From Sporosarcina sp. PTS2304 (GTDB lineage: Bacteria > Bacillota > Bacilli > Bacillales_A > Planococcaceae): a stretch of DNA of 64,000 nucleotides. Shown here in pieces: positions 17,724-26,478 of the stretch. The stretch spans positions 1,240,001 to 1,304,000 of the forward strand of contig NZ_CP031230.1 of NCBI RefSeq assembly GCF_003351785.1, given 5' to 3'. Under the pieces are notes generated by a model that was not told the origin of the DNA, searched no databases, and saw nothing but the letters and a program-made list of their open reading frames with translations. The position numbers and the translations under genes are program-made. Position 1 is the stretch's first letter, and each line of letters begins with the position of its first letter.

Positions 17724-17770
17724 AACCTCACGAACCGAGTTTAGCAACTCTTGTGTTCGTGAGGTTTTTC
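17724..17770. terminator. Terminator between the plus pilin module and folC
   Basis: AACCTCACGAAC (17724-17735) pairs with GTTCGTGAGGTT (17755-17766) and is followed by TTTTC on the plus strand. An inner hairpin GAGTT/AACTC fills the loop. It lies between convergent genes; the plus-strand T-run makes it mainly the terminator of the pilin module, with a weaker role for folC. Confidence 0.82.
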
Positions 17771-17780
17771 TACTTTCTAT

Positions 17781-18992
17781 TCAGTTTTCATGCAATAAAT
17801 CATTGAGCAAATACAACGAACCGACGATTACATGCACTGTCTGTTGCGCAGTAAGTTCGATATCGCGAGAAGATAATATGCAGCTATTCTCTACTGGACA
17901 AACCGCCTGTAAGTCTTGGGCTTTCGCTGCTTGTGGATGTGGAAAGTCAACGAAAGTGAAGCTATTTGCTAGCGGTGTAAGAATCTTTAGAGTCTTTTCA
18001 TAATCTTTCGTGTTCAACATTCCTACAATCCAGTCTACTTTCTCTCCTGGAAATTGTTCTTCTATCGTGCGTACTAACATCGCGGCGGCTGCTGGATTGT
18101 GTGCACCGTCGATATAGACGTTTTCAGCAATCTTTTGGAATCGGTACGGCAATTGAACAGCAGCGATCGCCCGAGCGACTTCCCGTTGCTTTAACGGCAC
18201 GCCCGCGAGAGATAATGCTTCTAGCGCGACTGCGTGGTTGATTGCTTGATGAGGACCTTTCATCTGGCGTGTCGGCAATTCAAACGTTGACATTCCTCTG
18301 TACGTTTCTACGTCTCCTACTTCCATATAAAAATTTTCTCCGTATACACGCACGAGACTTTTTGTTTGTTTGGCCTGCGCGATAATGACGTCTCTTGCTT
18401 CATCTGTCACATCCCCTATGACGACTGGAATATGAGGCTTGATGATGCCTGCTTTATGGGAAGTGATTCTTTCTATTGTGTCACCGAGAAACCCGGTATG
18501 ATCGAGCGCAATGGACGTGATGACGGAAACTAACGGCGTGACGACATTCGTACTGTCGAATTTGCCGCCCATCCCAGTTTCTAACAAGATATAATCAGGA
18601 GCCGCGTTACGAAACGCTAAAAATGCAGCAACTGTTAGTAATTCGAAGTCTGTCAGCAGTCCGCTTAATCCTGCTGCTTCCATTTCTTCAAAAACATAAG
18701 CCAATTCATCCGGTTTGATCGGCTGCCCATTGATACGGATTTGGTCGTGTATATCGAGAATTGCCGGTGAAGAAAAGACACCCGTTGTAAAACCATGCGC
18801 GCGTAACACAGCTTCCATGACCGCAATAGTAGAGCCTTTACCGTTCGTCCCCGCCACATGAATAATGCGGAGATCTTTCTCTGGATTTAACACAGCGGCA
18901 AGCGCTTCTTCTATCGCGTCCAGTCCTGGTATAATCGCATCGTCACTTTCTATATCAAATTGTTTTTTATATTCTTCTAATTTTGGAATCAA
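17781..18992 (-). CDS. folC: Folylpolyglutamate synthase / dihydrofolate synthase
   Basis: 403 aa of the Mur-ligase-like FolC family, which adds glutamates to dihydropteroate/folates with ATP. The nucleotide loop VAGTNGKGS is at 46-54, followed by TGVFSSPAILDIHDQIRING, the folate-binding segment, and LLETGMGGKFDSTNV. The start codon is TTG at 18990-18992 with AGGAGG at 7 nt; no ATG fits. In B. subtilis folC lies between valS and comC. Here it is still next to the pilus locus but is separated from valS by about 4 kb of accessory genes. Confidence 0.95.
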   Translation of the reverse strand: MIPKLEEYKKQFDIESDDAIIPGLDAIEEALAAVLNPEKDLRIIHVAGTNGKGSTIAVMEAVLRAHGFTTGVFSSPAILDIHDQIRINGQPIKPDELAYVFEEMEAAGLSGLLTDFELLTVAAFLAFRNAAPDYILLETGMGGKFDSTNVVTPLVSVITSIALDHTGFLGDTIERITSHKAGIIKPHIPVVIGDVTDEARDVIIAQAKQTKSLVRVYGENFYMEVGDVETYRGMSTFELPTRQMKGPHQAINHAVALEALSLAGVPLKQREVARAIAAVQLPYRFQKIAENVYIDGAHNPAAAAMLVRTIEEQFPGEKVDWIVGMLNTKDYEKTLKILTPLANSFTFVDFPHPQAAKAQDLQAVCPVENSCILSSRDIELTAQQTVHVIVGSLYLLNDLLHEN

Positions 18993-19053
18993 AGGAATTC
19001 CTCCTGTGCTAATATTAAGATATAGGTCTAGTATAGCAAAGGTGGCGTGTGGA

Positions 19054-19920
19054 TTGAAAAGTTGTTGGATTATTTATAATGGAAGTTTAACGAGTGATAA
19101 ATTTGTAGATCAGGCACGACTTGTTGCGGAAGCTGCTGAACGCGCAGGAGTGCAAGCAATGATTATAAAAAACTATGAAATTGTAATGGATGTACAAACG
19201 CCGATAAAAGATGCCCCAGATTTTATCGTCTTTCTCGATAAAGACACATTACTCGCGCGCTATTTGAAACAACAAGGGATTCCTGTCTTCAACGATCCTA
19301 AAGTTATTGAAACATGCGACAATAAAGCGAAACAGTATATAGAATTAGCAAAACACGACGTCGCTATGCCAAAAACGATCGTAGCGCCAAAAGTGTATCC
19401 GAACTTTTCGATTGAGGGTCATGGTTACTATGAACGAGTGCTAGAAACACTCGGCTTACCGTTAATTATTAAAGAAGGACATGGCTCATTCGGCATGAAA
19501 GTATATTTAATCGAGACGAAAGAAGCGTTTGATAACAAGGTGAATGAATTGCGAGGAGTCGATTATGTCTTTCAAGAGTTTATCGAAACGAGCAGAGGCC
19601 GAGACATTCGTGTAAATATTGTAGGAGATCAAATCATCGCCGCTATGTATCGCCATTCAGAAACAGATTTCCGTGCGAATATTACAAACGGAGGGGTTGC
19701 CGAAGTGGTAGAACTAACAACTGCTCAAGAAACACTTGCACTGGAAGCAGCTAAAGCAGTTGGTGCACAATTCGCAGGAGTCGATTTGCTGTTTGGACCG
19801 GACGACCAGCCGCTAGTTTGTGAAGTGAATGGCGCAGCGCATATACGCAATCTATTAAACGTCACAGGAATTAATGTAGCAGATGCAATGATTGCCTACA
19901 TACTGGAGAAGCTAGGATGA
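19054..19920 (+). CDS. RimK-type ATP-grasp ligase (first of a pair)
   Basis: 288 aa with TTG start at 19054 (AAAGGTGG at 8 nt), giving MKSCWIIYNGSLTSDKF, the usual start of this subgroup. ATP-grasp features: LPLIIKEGHGSFGMKV (about 135-150), VFQEFIETSRGRDIRVNIVG, DFRANITNGG, and the Mg-binding end VCEVNGAAHIRNL. RimK relatives join amino acids by amide bonds (for example Glu onto proteins or small molecules). The 4-base ATGA overlap with the next ATP-grasp gene suggests one pathway or complex. The substrate is unknown. Longer in-frame reading to 18865 is on top of folC and is rejected. Confidence 0.85.
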   Translation: MKSCWIIYNGSLTSDKFVDQARLVAEAAERAGVQAMIIKNYEIVMDVQTPIKDAPDFIVFLDKDTLLARYLKQQGIPVFNDPKVIETCDNKAKQYIELAKHDVAMPKTIVAPKVYPNFSIEGHGYYERVLETLGLPLIIKEGHGSFGMKVYLIETKEAFDNKVNELRGVDYVFQEFIETSRGRDIRVNIVGDQIIAAMYRHSETDFRANITNGGVAEVVELTTAQETLALEAAKAVGAQFAGVDLLFGPDDQPLVCEVNGAAHIRNLLNVTGINVADAMIAYILEKLG

Positions 19921-20708
19921 AAGGATATATTTATTACACAGCAGATGAAGCGACACGTAATCAGGCATTTATTGATGATTTACTAAAAACATCGACTTCT
20001 GTAGGAATTGACTTAGAAGTGCTATATGAACCCCCTACTGAACGTGCTGATTTCATCTTATTCCGAGACCGAAATTCTAAATTAGCTTCACAACTAGAGA
20101 ATACTGGCTATCGGTTAATTAATCGTGCCAGTGTACAAGCAATTGCTAATGATAAATTACGTACATTTGAATTGGCCATGATGCTCGGAATCCCTACTGT
20201 CCCTACTACTCGCACAGACCATCAACTGCCTACAGTTCCCTTAGTATTAAAAACGCGTGATGGTCATGGCGGCAGCGAAGTATTCTTATGTAAGACGGAT
20301 GAGCAAGTTGATGATGTTTTAAAGCAATTTGATCCAAAAAACTTAATTGTTCAGCCGTTCATTGAATCGGGAGCGACGGATGTGCGTGTATTCATGCTGG
20401 GGGAAGAAGTACTCGGTGCCGTTAAGCGTATAGGCATGAAAGATTCGTTTAAATCTAACTACACACTTGGCGGTACAGTAGAAAAGTATACGCTAGACGA
20501 CGAGCAAACTAGACAAGTACAAATGATTGCCCGGGCAATTTCGAGTGACTATATTGGAATTGACTTTATACTTCCTACAACTGGCGGCTGGTTATTAAAT
20601 GAAATTGAAGATCCAGTAGGCGCTCGCTCATTATATGTAACACATGACTTTTCTGTAACGAAAAAACTGTTAACATACGTGAAAGAGCAGTTACAGAAAC
20701 ATACGTAA
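19917..20708 (+). CDS. ATP-grasp ligase (second of a pair)
   Basis: 263 aa, MKGYIYYTADEATRNQAF. It shares the RimK-like arrangement: NDKLRTFELAMMLGIPTVPTT, VLKTRDGHGGSEVF as the nucleotide-binding strand-loop, LIVQPFIESGATDVRVFMLG, and the metal site LLNEIEDPVGARSL instead of the standard EVN. The last motif deviates from the first protein, suggesting a different substrate or a reduced activity. Translationally coupled to the first gene. Tandem ATP-grasp pairs commonly build peptide-like compounds by successive ligations; which product is made here cannot be told. Confidence 0.82.
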   Translation: MKGYIYYTADEATRNQAFIDDLLKTSTSVGIDLEVLYEPPTERADFILFRDRNSKLASQLENTGYRLINRASVQAIANDKLRTFELAMMLGIPTVPTTRTDHQLPTVPLVLKTRDGHGGSEVFLCKTDEQVDDVLKQFDPKNLIVQPFIESGATDVRVFMLGEEVLGAVKRIGMKDSFKSNYTLGGTVEKYTLDDEQTRQVQMIARAISSDYIGIDFILPTTGGWLLNEIEDPVGARSLYVTHDFSVTKKLLTYVKEQLQKHT

Positions 20709-20723
20709 TAGAAACACTACCAA

Positions 20724-20772
20724 AAGGACTGCCAACGAAAATCATCTATCACTGACTTTCTAAGCAGTCCGA
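20724..20772 (-). terminator. Hairpin of the AAAGTCA terminator family (copy 1)
   Basis: GGACTGC and GCAGTCC (20726-20770) enclose an inner GAAAATCA/TGACTTTC pairing. Followed by CTTTTGG on the minus strand and by GACTCTATCTGTTTTC on the plus strand, it lies between the convergent ATP-grasp pair and the Rpn remnant. The inner stem is shared with hairpins at 27119, 49983 and 61606. Confidence 0.65.
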
Positions 20773-20789
20773 CTCTATCTGTTTTCTTA

Positions 20790-21044
20790 TCATTCCTTCT
20801 GTTCCTTTATCTGTCTTATTCGCTCCATAGGCAATTCCATAATTTCTGCAATTGTTTCAATAGATATATTTTTCTTTAACGTCCTCCGCACAGTTTGTTC
20901 TATTCCTTGTTCTATTCCCTTTTCTATTCCTTTCTTCATCCCTCGTTCCTCAGCTTCTTCTTCCCTCCATCTCGCCTCATTGATTGCTGCTTCTTGATCG
21001 AGAATTTGTTTTAAAGGTAAAATTGATTTTCTCATGTATTTCAT
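20790..21044 (-). pseudogene. C-terminal remnant of an Rpn-family (PD-(D/E)XK) nuclease/transposase-like protein
   Basis: 84 codons, with EERGMKKGIEKGIEQGIEQTVRRTLKK-type repeats and a closing helix containing ETIAEIMELPMERIRQI. These are the characteristic tail of Rpn/YhgA-like 'recombination-promoting nuclease' proteins, which are normally around 300 aa. The N-terminal nuclease domain is missing, and no Shine-Dalgarno precedes the first ATG. I read it as a decayed end of a mobile-type gene. It could still be translated as a small protein, which is why confidence is moderate. Confidence 0.6.
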
Positions 21045-21135
21045 TTTTACTTAGGACATTTGAAACTCAGTGGTTCGTTTGTTGCTACGTTAGTTATTTA
21101 TCTTTATGATGAAAATAGAGCAGGAGGAATCGTAT

Positions 21136-21225
21136 ATGAGCTTGCAGACACGCATTCCAAATCGCTCTCATGGTACATTACTATGGTACGATACACAGAA
21201 TGGTTTCTATTACCAATTTCTTTGA
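21136..21225 (+). CDS. 29-aa small ORF with a strong ribosome binding site
   Basis: ATG 21136 is preceded by AGGAGG at 8-nt spacing, which is as good as any gene in the window. The peptide begins MSLQTRIPNRSHG and ends YYQFL, with an aromatic-rich second half. The stop is 15 bp upstream of the MBL-fold gene, so it could be a leader peptide or a translationally coupled small protein. No family is recognised. Chance occurrence or a truncated gene start cannot be excluded. Confidence 0.4.
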   Translation: MSLQTRIPNRSHGTLLWYDTQNGFYYQFL

Positions 21226-21240
21226 ATATAAGGGGGTTTT

Positions 21241-22161
21241 ATGAAAGTGAAGCATCGTTATACGAACTTAGATTCCGTAGACACACATAAAACGATGAAA
21301 GATATGCTTCAATGGCAGCAAGAACGTAAACAAAAAAAGAAGGACTTGAGTATTCTCATAAAAGAAGCACCTACTAAGGAAATTGAACAGCTCCATGCTA
21401 ATCGTTCCGCCACATCCATCACCTGGATCGGTCATTCTACGTTTTTGATACAAATGAACGGACTGAATATGATTACAGATCCTGTTTGGGCGAAACGAAT
21501 GGGATTTCAAAAACGACTCACCGAACCTGGCATTCCATTGGCTAAATTACCACCCATCGATTATGTCTTTATTTCTCATGGACACTATGATCACCTTGAC
21601 TTCGCTACCATAAAACGATTACCAGGAGATCCAACATTTTTTGTTCCTATTGGTCTAGGACGTTCGTTCAAGTGGCGCGGATATAAAAAAGTTATAGAAA
21701 GTGAGTGGTATGATTCGTTTATCGTGGATGAATTGACTTTCACTTTCGTTCCGGCACAACATTGGACGAAGCGCACATTGACAGATACGAATACTTCGCA
21801 TTGGGGTGGCTGGATTTTGGAAAGCCCTAATGATTCTATTTACTTTGTCGGAGATACAGGCTATTTCCGTGGATTCAAAGAAATTTCCGAGAAGTTTTCT
21901 ATCCAGACGGTATTGATGCCTATTGGAGCCTATGAGCCCGAATGGTTTATGCAGGAGAGTCACTTAACTCCTGAAGAGGCGATTCAAGCATTTATCGAGT
22001 TAAAAGGAAGTACATTAATTCCGATGCATTATGGAACCTATCATTTAGCGGATGATACAGGATCGGAGGCAATTGACAGACTGGACGCAGAATGGAATAG
22101 AAGGAGTTTGGCAGAATCAGTAAAGAAAAAATTAATGATCGGCGAAACATTGTGGGTATAA
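21241..22161 (+). CDS. MBL-fold metallo-hydrolase (NAPE-PLD/UlaG-like)
   Basis: 306 aa. The metal-binding motif HGHYDHLD has His113, His115, Asp117 and His118, and later ligands are in VPAQHW, YFVGDTGYF and LIPMHYGTYH. The sequence preceding the motif (ITDPVWAKRMG, KLPPIDYVFISH) is typical of the N-acyl-phosphatidylethanolamine phospholipase D-like branch of the superfamily. Bacterial substrates of this branch are mostly unknown. Shine-Dalgarno AAGGGGG lies 4-5 nt upstream of the ATG. No membrane signal is seen, so it is cytoplasmic. Confidence 0.88.
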   Translation: MKVKHRYTNLDSVDTHKTMKDMLQWQQERKQKKKDLSILIKEAPTKEIEQLHANRSATSITWIGHSTFLIQMNGLNMITDPVWAKRMGFQKRLTEPGIPLAKLPPIDYVFISHGHYDHLDFATIKRLPGDPTFFVPIGLGRSFKWRGYKKVIESEWYDSFIVDELTFTFVPAQHWTKRTLTDTNTSHWGGWILESPNDSIYFVGDTGYFRGFKEISEKFSIQTVLMPIGAYEPEWFMQESHLTPEEAIQAFIELKGSTLIPMHYGTYHLADDTGSEAIDRLDAEWNRRSLAESVKKKLMIGETLWV

Positions 22162-22166
22162 ACAGA

Positions 22167-22216
22167 AAAAGTGTTTGCACAAAGTCATGTATTCATGAAT
22201 TGCTGCAAACACTTTT
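22167..22216. terminator. Bidirectional terminator
   Basis: AAAAGTGTTTGCA (22167-22179) and TGCAAACACTTTT (22204-22216) form a 13-bp stem with a T-run on both strands (CTTTTTAAC and CTTTTTCTG). It serves the convergent MBL-fold gene and the unknown gene at 22250. Confidence 0.87.
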
Positions 22217-22249
22217 TAACACATCATCGACTTCATATTTTGAAGCACA

Positions 22250-22837
22250 TTAGTCTTCCCAATAAAAAATAGCGTCCATTACTATGTATTGTCTTGCGGG
22301 ACGATAAACGGTTGGGATGTTTGCTTGAAATGGTAACGGTTGCATCATATCTTTACTCGCCAATAGTTGATAGTCATATTCATTCAATGCTTTCGATACA
22401 TCATTGGCAAGAGGTTGAAGTTTTTTACTGACCTTCAATCGATGAGTTCCGTCAAGAATTGTCCCGTGGCCACTACTCACTTCTTCAGCCGTTTCAACCC
22501 GCACTTTTTTCACTCTTTCATCTTCTCCAAATATAGCGACCGGCGCAAGACGTGAAATATCTATCATGATCCCATCTATCGTTATATGCTGGATGCCGTG
22601 TTCTTCCACGATCACTCGATCTTCTTTTCGATAGCAAAAAAATTCGATGAATGAAGCATATCCACTGCCGAAGTGATTCCATTCCGCTTCACACATTACG
22701 TTCGGTATGCGTTCGATCCTATGGAATAATCGTCTAATATGAGACTCTATTTCTGTTTCATCCTGTGTATTATAAGGATATCCTCTTCCGATAATTTCAC
22801 CTTGGATAAGTGCCGATAATTGTTCATTTGAAAACAT
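22250..22837 (-). CDS. Conserved-looking hypothetical protein
   Basis: 195 aa, starting MFSNEQLSALIQGEIIGRGY with AAAGGA at 8 nt. It is a soluble, acidic protein without signal peptide or membrane helix. Visible features are an N-terminal helical segment, a mid part with EAEWNHFGSGYASFIEFFCY and a hydrophobic C-terminus TVYRPARQYIVMDAIFYWED. I do not recognise a family. It is a single-gene unit between a bidirectional terminator and a repeat element in the folC-valS gap, which in B. subtilis contains no genes. Confidence 0.75.
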   Translation of the reverse strand: MFSNEQLSALIQGEIIGRGYPYNTQDETEIESHIRRLFHRIERIPNVMCEAEWNHFGSGYASFIEFFCYRKEDRVIVEEHGIQHITIDGIMIDISRLAPVAIFGEDERVKKVRVETAEEVSSGHGTILDGTHRLKVSKKLQPLANDVSKALNEYDYQLLASKDMMQPLPFQANIPTVYRPARQYIVMDAIFYWED

Positions 22838-22934
22838 GCTACCATTCCTTTCATATACAATTGAAGAAAAATCCTTGGGGTTGTATCCTTAAGTCAGTTC
22901 GTGTTCGTTCAGAAATTGGATCGGGATAAGTGAC

Positions 22935-23071
22935 TCTTCCTGTGTAGTGCGTAAAATGAGTGTACGTGTTAGGATTATCCCGAGAGAAACCGGACGCTCC
23001 CCTCCGGAAAGCGTATCGTCTGGAAGCGCAAGCCGCATGACACTCCAAGTCCGCTTCACTCCATCCAATCG
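22935..23071 (+). repeat. Degenerate dispersed intergenic repeat, copy A
   Basis: The 450-bp gap between the unknown gene and valS holds a copy of a dispersed repeat. The core runs from CCGGACGCTCCCCTCCGGAA to CACTCCATCCAATCG. Related sequence occurs at 54233-54363 on the same strand and at 50829-50910 on the opposite strand. Chance ORFs across it are not considered coding. It resembles the G+C-richer intergenic repeats scattered in many Bacillales genomes. Confidence 0.6.
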
Positions 23072-23232
23072 TTATCATTACTACATTTCACTAAACGAAG
23101 TCGCTCGCTTATTTTTATCGCCTACCTAGAGAGAATATAAAATTCAGCCCTTTTTCATTAAACGGTTACGTTATAGAAACGTTTCACTTCTGCAAGCTAT
23201 ACTTTTTATTATAACAGTGAATTTCAAATAAA

Positions 23233-23263
23233 AATGCATGAAGGTAAACGAACCCTTCATGCA
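23233..23263 (-). terminator. Terminator of valS
   Basis: TGCATGAAGG and CCTTCATGCA pair (23235-23263) and continue into TTTTTATTTG on the minus strand, 25 bp beyond the valS stop codon. Confidence 0.87.
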
Positions 23264-23287
23264 CAATTAAATTTCAATTTCCAGTTA

Positions 23288-25933
23288 TTAAATTTCTTTC
23301 AACTCAGCAATACGACGTTCAACAGCTGCATACTTCTCTAAATAATCTTGTTCCTTCGCACGTTCTTCTTCTACAACTGCAGCAGGTGCTTTTGCAGTAA
23401 AGCGTTCGTTGGAAAGTTTCCCCTGCACGCGCTTTACTTCACCTTGCCATTTGCCCAATTCTTTTGTTAATCGAGCAAGTTCTTCATCAATATCTAGTAA
23501 GCCTTCTAGCGGCAAAAATAATTCTGCCCCTGTCACAACTGCTGACATTGTCTTACCTGGTGCATTTACTTGCACACCGATTGTCAATGTCTCCGGATTA
23601 CAGAAACGTTCTAGATACTGGCGATTTTTCTCGAGAATAGCGACTGTTGCATCATCCTTTGCAGAAATATACAAATCGACTTTGCGGCTCATCGGTGTAT
23701 TTACTTCTGCACGAATTGTACGTACAGCTTTAATAATATCCATTAATAGCTTCATATGTGTCGCACGCGATTTATCCATTAACTGCGCATCCACTTCAGG
23801 CCATTTCGCAACTGTGATCGACTCACCTTCATGCGGTAAGTTCTGCCAAATCTCTTCTGTGATGAATGGCATAAGTGGATGTAATAAGCGCATAGTGTTG
23901 TCTAAAACATAAGCAAGCACTGAACGCGTCATCTTCTTCGCTGCTTCATCATCACCATACAATGGCAATTTCGCCATCTCAATATACCAATCACAGAAAT
24001 CATCCCAGATGAAGTTGTATAATGCACGACCCATTTCACCGAATTCATAACGATCCGCAAGACTTGTTACTTGTTCAATCGTTTCATTTAGACGAGTTAA
24101 GATCCATGCATCCGCAACCGACTTGTCGCCTGTTAAATCAATTTCGGCATATTTCATGCCATCCATATTCATCAAAGCGAAGCGGGATGCATTCCAAATT
24201 TTATTAGCAAAGTTCCAGATCGCTTCTACTTTTTCTGTTGAATATCGTAAATCCTGACCAGGTGAAGAACCTGTCGCTAAGAAATAACGTAATGCATCTG
24301 CACCATACTGATCGATGACGTCCATTGGGTCTACACCGTTACCGAGAGACTTGGACATTTTGCGGCCGTCTTCAGCACGTACCAGTCCATGGATTAACAC
24401 ATCTTTAAATGGACGTTCTTCTGTGAATTCTAATGCTTGGAAAATCATGCGTGACACCCAAAAGAAGATGATATCATATCCTGTAACAAGCGTGTCGTTC
24501 GGATAGTATTTCTTGAACTCTGGGCTTTCTACATCAGGCCATCCCATTGTGGAAAATGGCCATAAAGCGGACGAGAACCACGTGTCGAGAACATCTTTAT
24601 CTTGTGTCCAATTTTCTTCATCTGCAGGAGCTTCTTGTCCAACATAAATTTCACCTGTTGTATTATGATACCAAGCAGGAATACGATGACCCCACCATAA
24701 TTGACGAGATATACACCAGTCATGAACATTTTCCATCCAACCAAGATACGTTTTCTCAAAGCGTTCTGGAACAAAATTCACTTTTTCTTCTTCGTTTTTC
24801 TGCAGATTGATCGCTTGCTCAGCAAGTGGTTGCATATTGACAAACCATTGCGTAGAAAGATAAGGTTCCACAACTGCACCGCTTCGTTCCGAATGTCCTA
24901 CCGAATGCATATGGTCTTCAATTTCGAATAGCACGTTCATCTCTTGCAGATCTTTAACGATTTGTTTACGACATTCGAAACGGTCCATACCTTCATATTT
25001 ACCTGCTAATTTATTCATGGAGCCGTCTTCGTTCATGACAAGTACTCGTGGTAAATTGTGACGATTTCCAACTTCAAAGTCATTTGGGTCATGTGCTGGT
25101 GTAATTTTCACTGCACCACTACCAAAGTCCATTTCTACGTAATCGTCTGCAATAATAGGAATTTCACGATCAACAATTGGTAATTTAACCATTTTTCCGA
25201 TTAAATGTTTGTATCGCTCATCTTCAGGATGAACAGCAACTGCTGTATCACCTAGCATCGTTTCTGGACGTGTCGTCGCAATTTCAATAGAACCAGTACC
25301 ATCTGTCAATGGATAACGCATATGATAGAATGCACCCTGTACATCTTTATGAATCACTTCAATGTCAGATAATGCTGTTTTAGTTGCTGGATCCCAGTTT
25401 ATAATATATTCTCCGCGATAGATTAATTTTTTCTTATACAATTTCACGAACACTTCTCGTACTGCTTTTGATAATCCTTCATCTAAAGTGAAACGTTCCT
25501 GCGAATAATCCAGTGCCAACCCTAATTTTGCCCATTGTGCACGGATATGACTTGCATATTCTTCTTTCCATTTCCAAGTCTCTTCGACGAATTTTTCGCG
25601 CCCTAAATCATAGCGTGTCTTGCCTTCAGAACGCAATTTTTCTTCTACTTTGGCTTGTGTGGCGATACCCGCATGATCCATTCCAGGCAACCATAATGCG
25701 TCGTATCCTTGCATACGCTTCATACGGATGAGCATATCTTGTAATGTAGTATCCCACGCATGACCTAAATGCAATTTACCAGTGACATTTGGTGGCGGAA
25801 TTACAATTGTATACGGCTCTTTCTCACTTTTAACATCTGACTCAAAGTACTTCCCTTGCAACCACCAGTCGTAGCGACCATTCTCTACGGCTTGCGGATC
25901 GTATTTCGTTGGCATTGTTAATTCATCAGTCAT
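23288..25933 (-). CDS. valS: Valyl-tRNA synthetase
   Basis: 881-aa class I synthetase. HIGH motif as HLGHAWD (about residue 50), KMSKS in [11 protein letters not shown], an editing CP1 domain between them ([15 protein letters not shown]), and a C-terminal tRNA-binding coiled coil (about 805-880, rich in [15 protein letters not shown]). ATG 25933 has GGAGG at 7 nt; an upstream reading to 25978 lies within the leader terminator area and is rejected. It charges tRNA-Val for protein synthesis. Regulation is by the T-box leader directly upstream. Length is normal for Bacillales. Confidence 0.97.
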   Translation of the reverse strand: MTDELTMPTKYDPQAVENGRYDWWLQGKYFESDVKSEKEPYTIVIPPPNVTGKLHLGHAWDTTLQDMLIRMKRMQGYDALWLPGMDHAGIATQAKVEEKLRSEGKTRYDLGREKFVEETWKWKEEYASHIRAQWAKLGLALDYSQERFTLDEGLSKAVREVFVKLYKKKLIYRGEYIINWDPATKTALSDIEVIHKDVQGAFYHMRYPLTDGTGSIEIATTRPETMLGDTAVAVHPEDERYKHLIGKMVKLPIVDREIPIIADDYVEMDFGSGAVKITPAHDPNDFEVGNRHNLPRVLVMNEDGSMNKLAGKYEGMDRFECRKQIVKDLQEMNVLFEIEDHMHSVGHSERSGAVVEPYLSTQWFVNMQPLAEQAINLQKNEEEKVNFVPERFEKTYLGWMENVHDWCISRQLWWGHRIPAWYHNTTGEIYVGQEAPADEENWTQDKDVLDTWFSSALWPFSTMGWPDVESPEFKKYYPNDTLVTGYDIIFFWVSRMIFQALEFTEERPFKDVLIHGLVRAEDGRKMSKSLGNGVDPMDVIDQYGADALRYFLATGSSPGQDLRYSTEKVEAIWNFANKIWNASRFALMNMDGMKYAEIDLTGDKSVADAWILTRLNETIEQVTSLADRYEFGEMGRALYNFIWDDFCDWYIEMAKLPLYGDDEAAKKMTRSVLAYVLDNTMRLLHPLMPFITEEIWQNLPHEGESITVAKWPEVDAQLMDKSRATHMKLLMDIIKAVRTIRAEVNTPMSRKVDLYISAKDDATVAILEKNRQYLERFCNPETLTIGVQVNAPGKTMSAVVTGAELFLPLEGLLDIDEELARLTKELGKWQGEVKRVQGKLSNERFTAKAPAAVVEEERAKEQDYLEKYAAVERRIAELKEI

Positions 25934-25944
25934 TTCATTTCCTC

Positions 25945-26240
25945 CTTCAGGTAAAAAAAGGGATACAAAAAGCTCCAATCATCCTGGGTAAAGGACGAAG
26001 GAGCTCGTGGTACCACCTTTATTTATGAACGCTAAAATAGCATACATCTTCATGAATGGGTAACGGTTTTCACCGGTCTCTGCTACTGTAGTTCACAGAA
26101 ACTGCTCATAGGGGACTTTCCATATGTCGTTTCCGGGTACGTCTCACCTATCGTACCCTCTCTTGAGAAAACTGTTCACATGTACTTACCTACTCGTCGC
26201 ATAGTATTCTAATCACCCATTATTATAGGTGAAGAATGCT
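25945..26240 (-). promoter_or_regulatory. T-box riboswitch leader of valS
   Basis: On the minus strand the conserved T-box AAAGGTGGTACCACGAG (26004-26020) pairs into an antiterminator. Immediately after it a terminator stem GAGCTCC/GGAGC with TTTTT is found at 25967-26006. About 220 nt of structured stem I-III sequence precede it, including a GGGTACG...CGTACCC helix around 26140-26165 and AGAGA/GGTGAGA-like elements. Binding of uncharged tRNA (valine, from the downstream gene) would favour read-through. I could not fix the specifier triplet by eye. Confidence 0.9.
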
Positions 26241-26286
26241 AGCTCCGTCAAGCTTTTCTTCCATAGTAACGAAAGGATGGTGTATT

Positions 26287-26478
26287 GTGCGAAAAGGATA
26301 TAATCCTTATTTGTTGCCACCATGGCTACGAAGAACTCGGTTTTATTGTAAAGGTTGTATTTTACCGCTTACCGTATTTCAATTGATACGTCTACTGATC
26401 GTGCCGACTACAGGAGACTTTTTGTTATTCTGCTTACTTGCTTGTTTAGCTTTCTGTTTCCACAAAAACATTATTTGA
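26287..26478 (+). CDS. Small predicted membrane protein
   Basis: 63 aa from a GTG start with GAAAGGATGG at 9 nt. The peptide begins MRKGYNPYLLPPWLRRTRFYC and contains one or two hydrophobic helices (about 25-58, including GCILPLTVFQLIRLL and LLFCLLACLAFCF). The N-terminal PYLLPPWLRR block looks constrained, not random. It points away from the valS leader and overlaps the 3' end of the SpoVID-like gene by 33 bp on the opposite strand. No family is recognised. It could be a chance ORF. Confidence 0.45.
   Translation: MRKGYNPYLLPPWLRRTRFYCKGCILPLTVFQLIRLLIVPTTGDFLLFCLLACLAFCFHKNII

Noticed and set aside
21060-21290. 76-codon plus-strand ORF overlapping the start of the MBL-fold gene
   Set aside because: No ribosome binding site and overlaps both the 29-codon ORF and the MBL-fold start; not supported as coding.
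22851-23078. 75-codon minus-strand ORF in the valS-side gap
   Set aside because: It lies on a dispersed repeat, has no ribosome binding site and a composition unlike the neighbouring genes; a similar accidental ORF appears over the repeat copy at 54155-54412.
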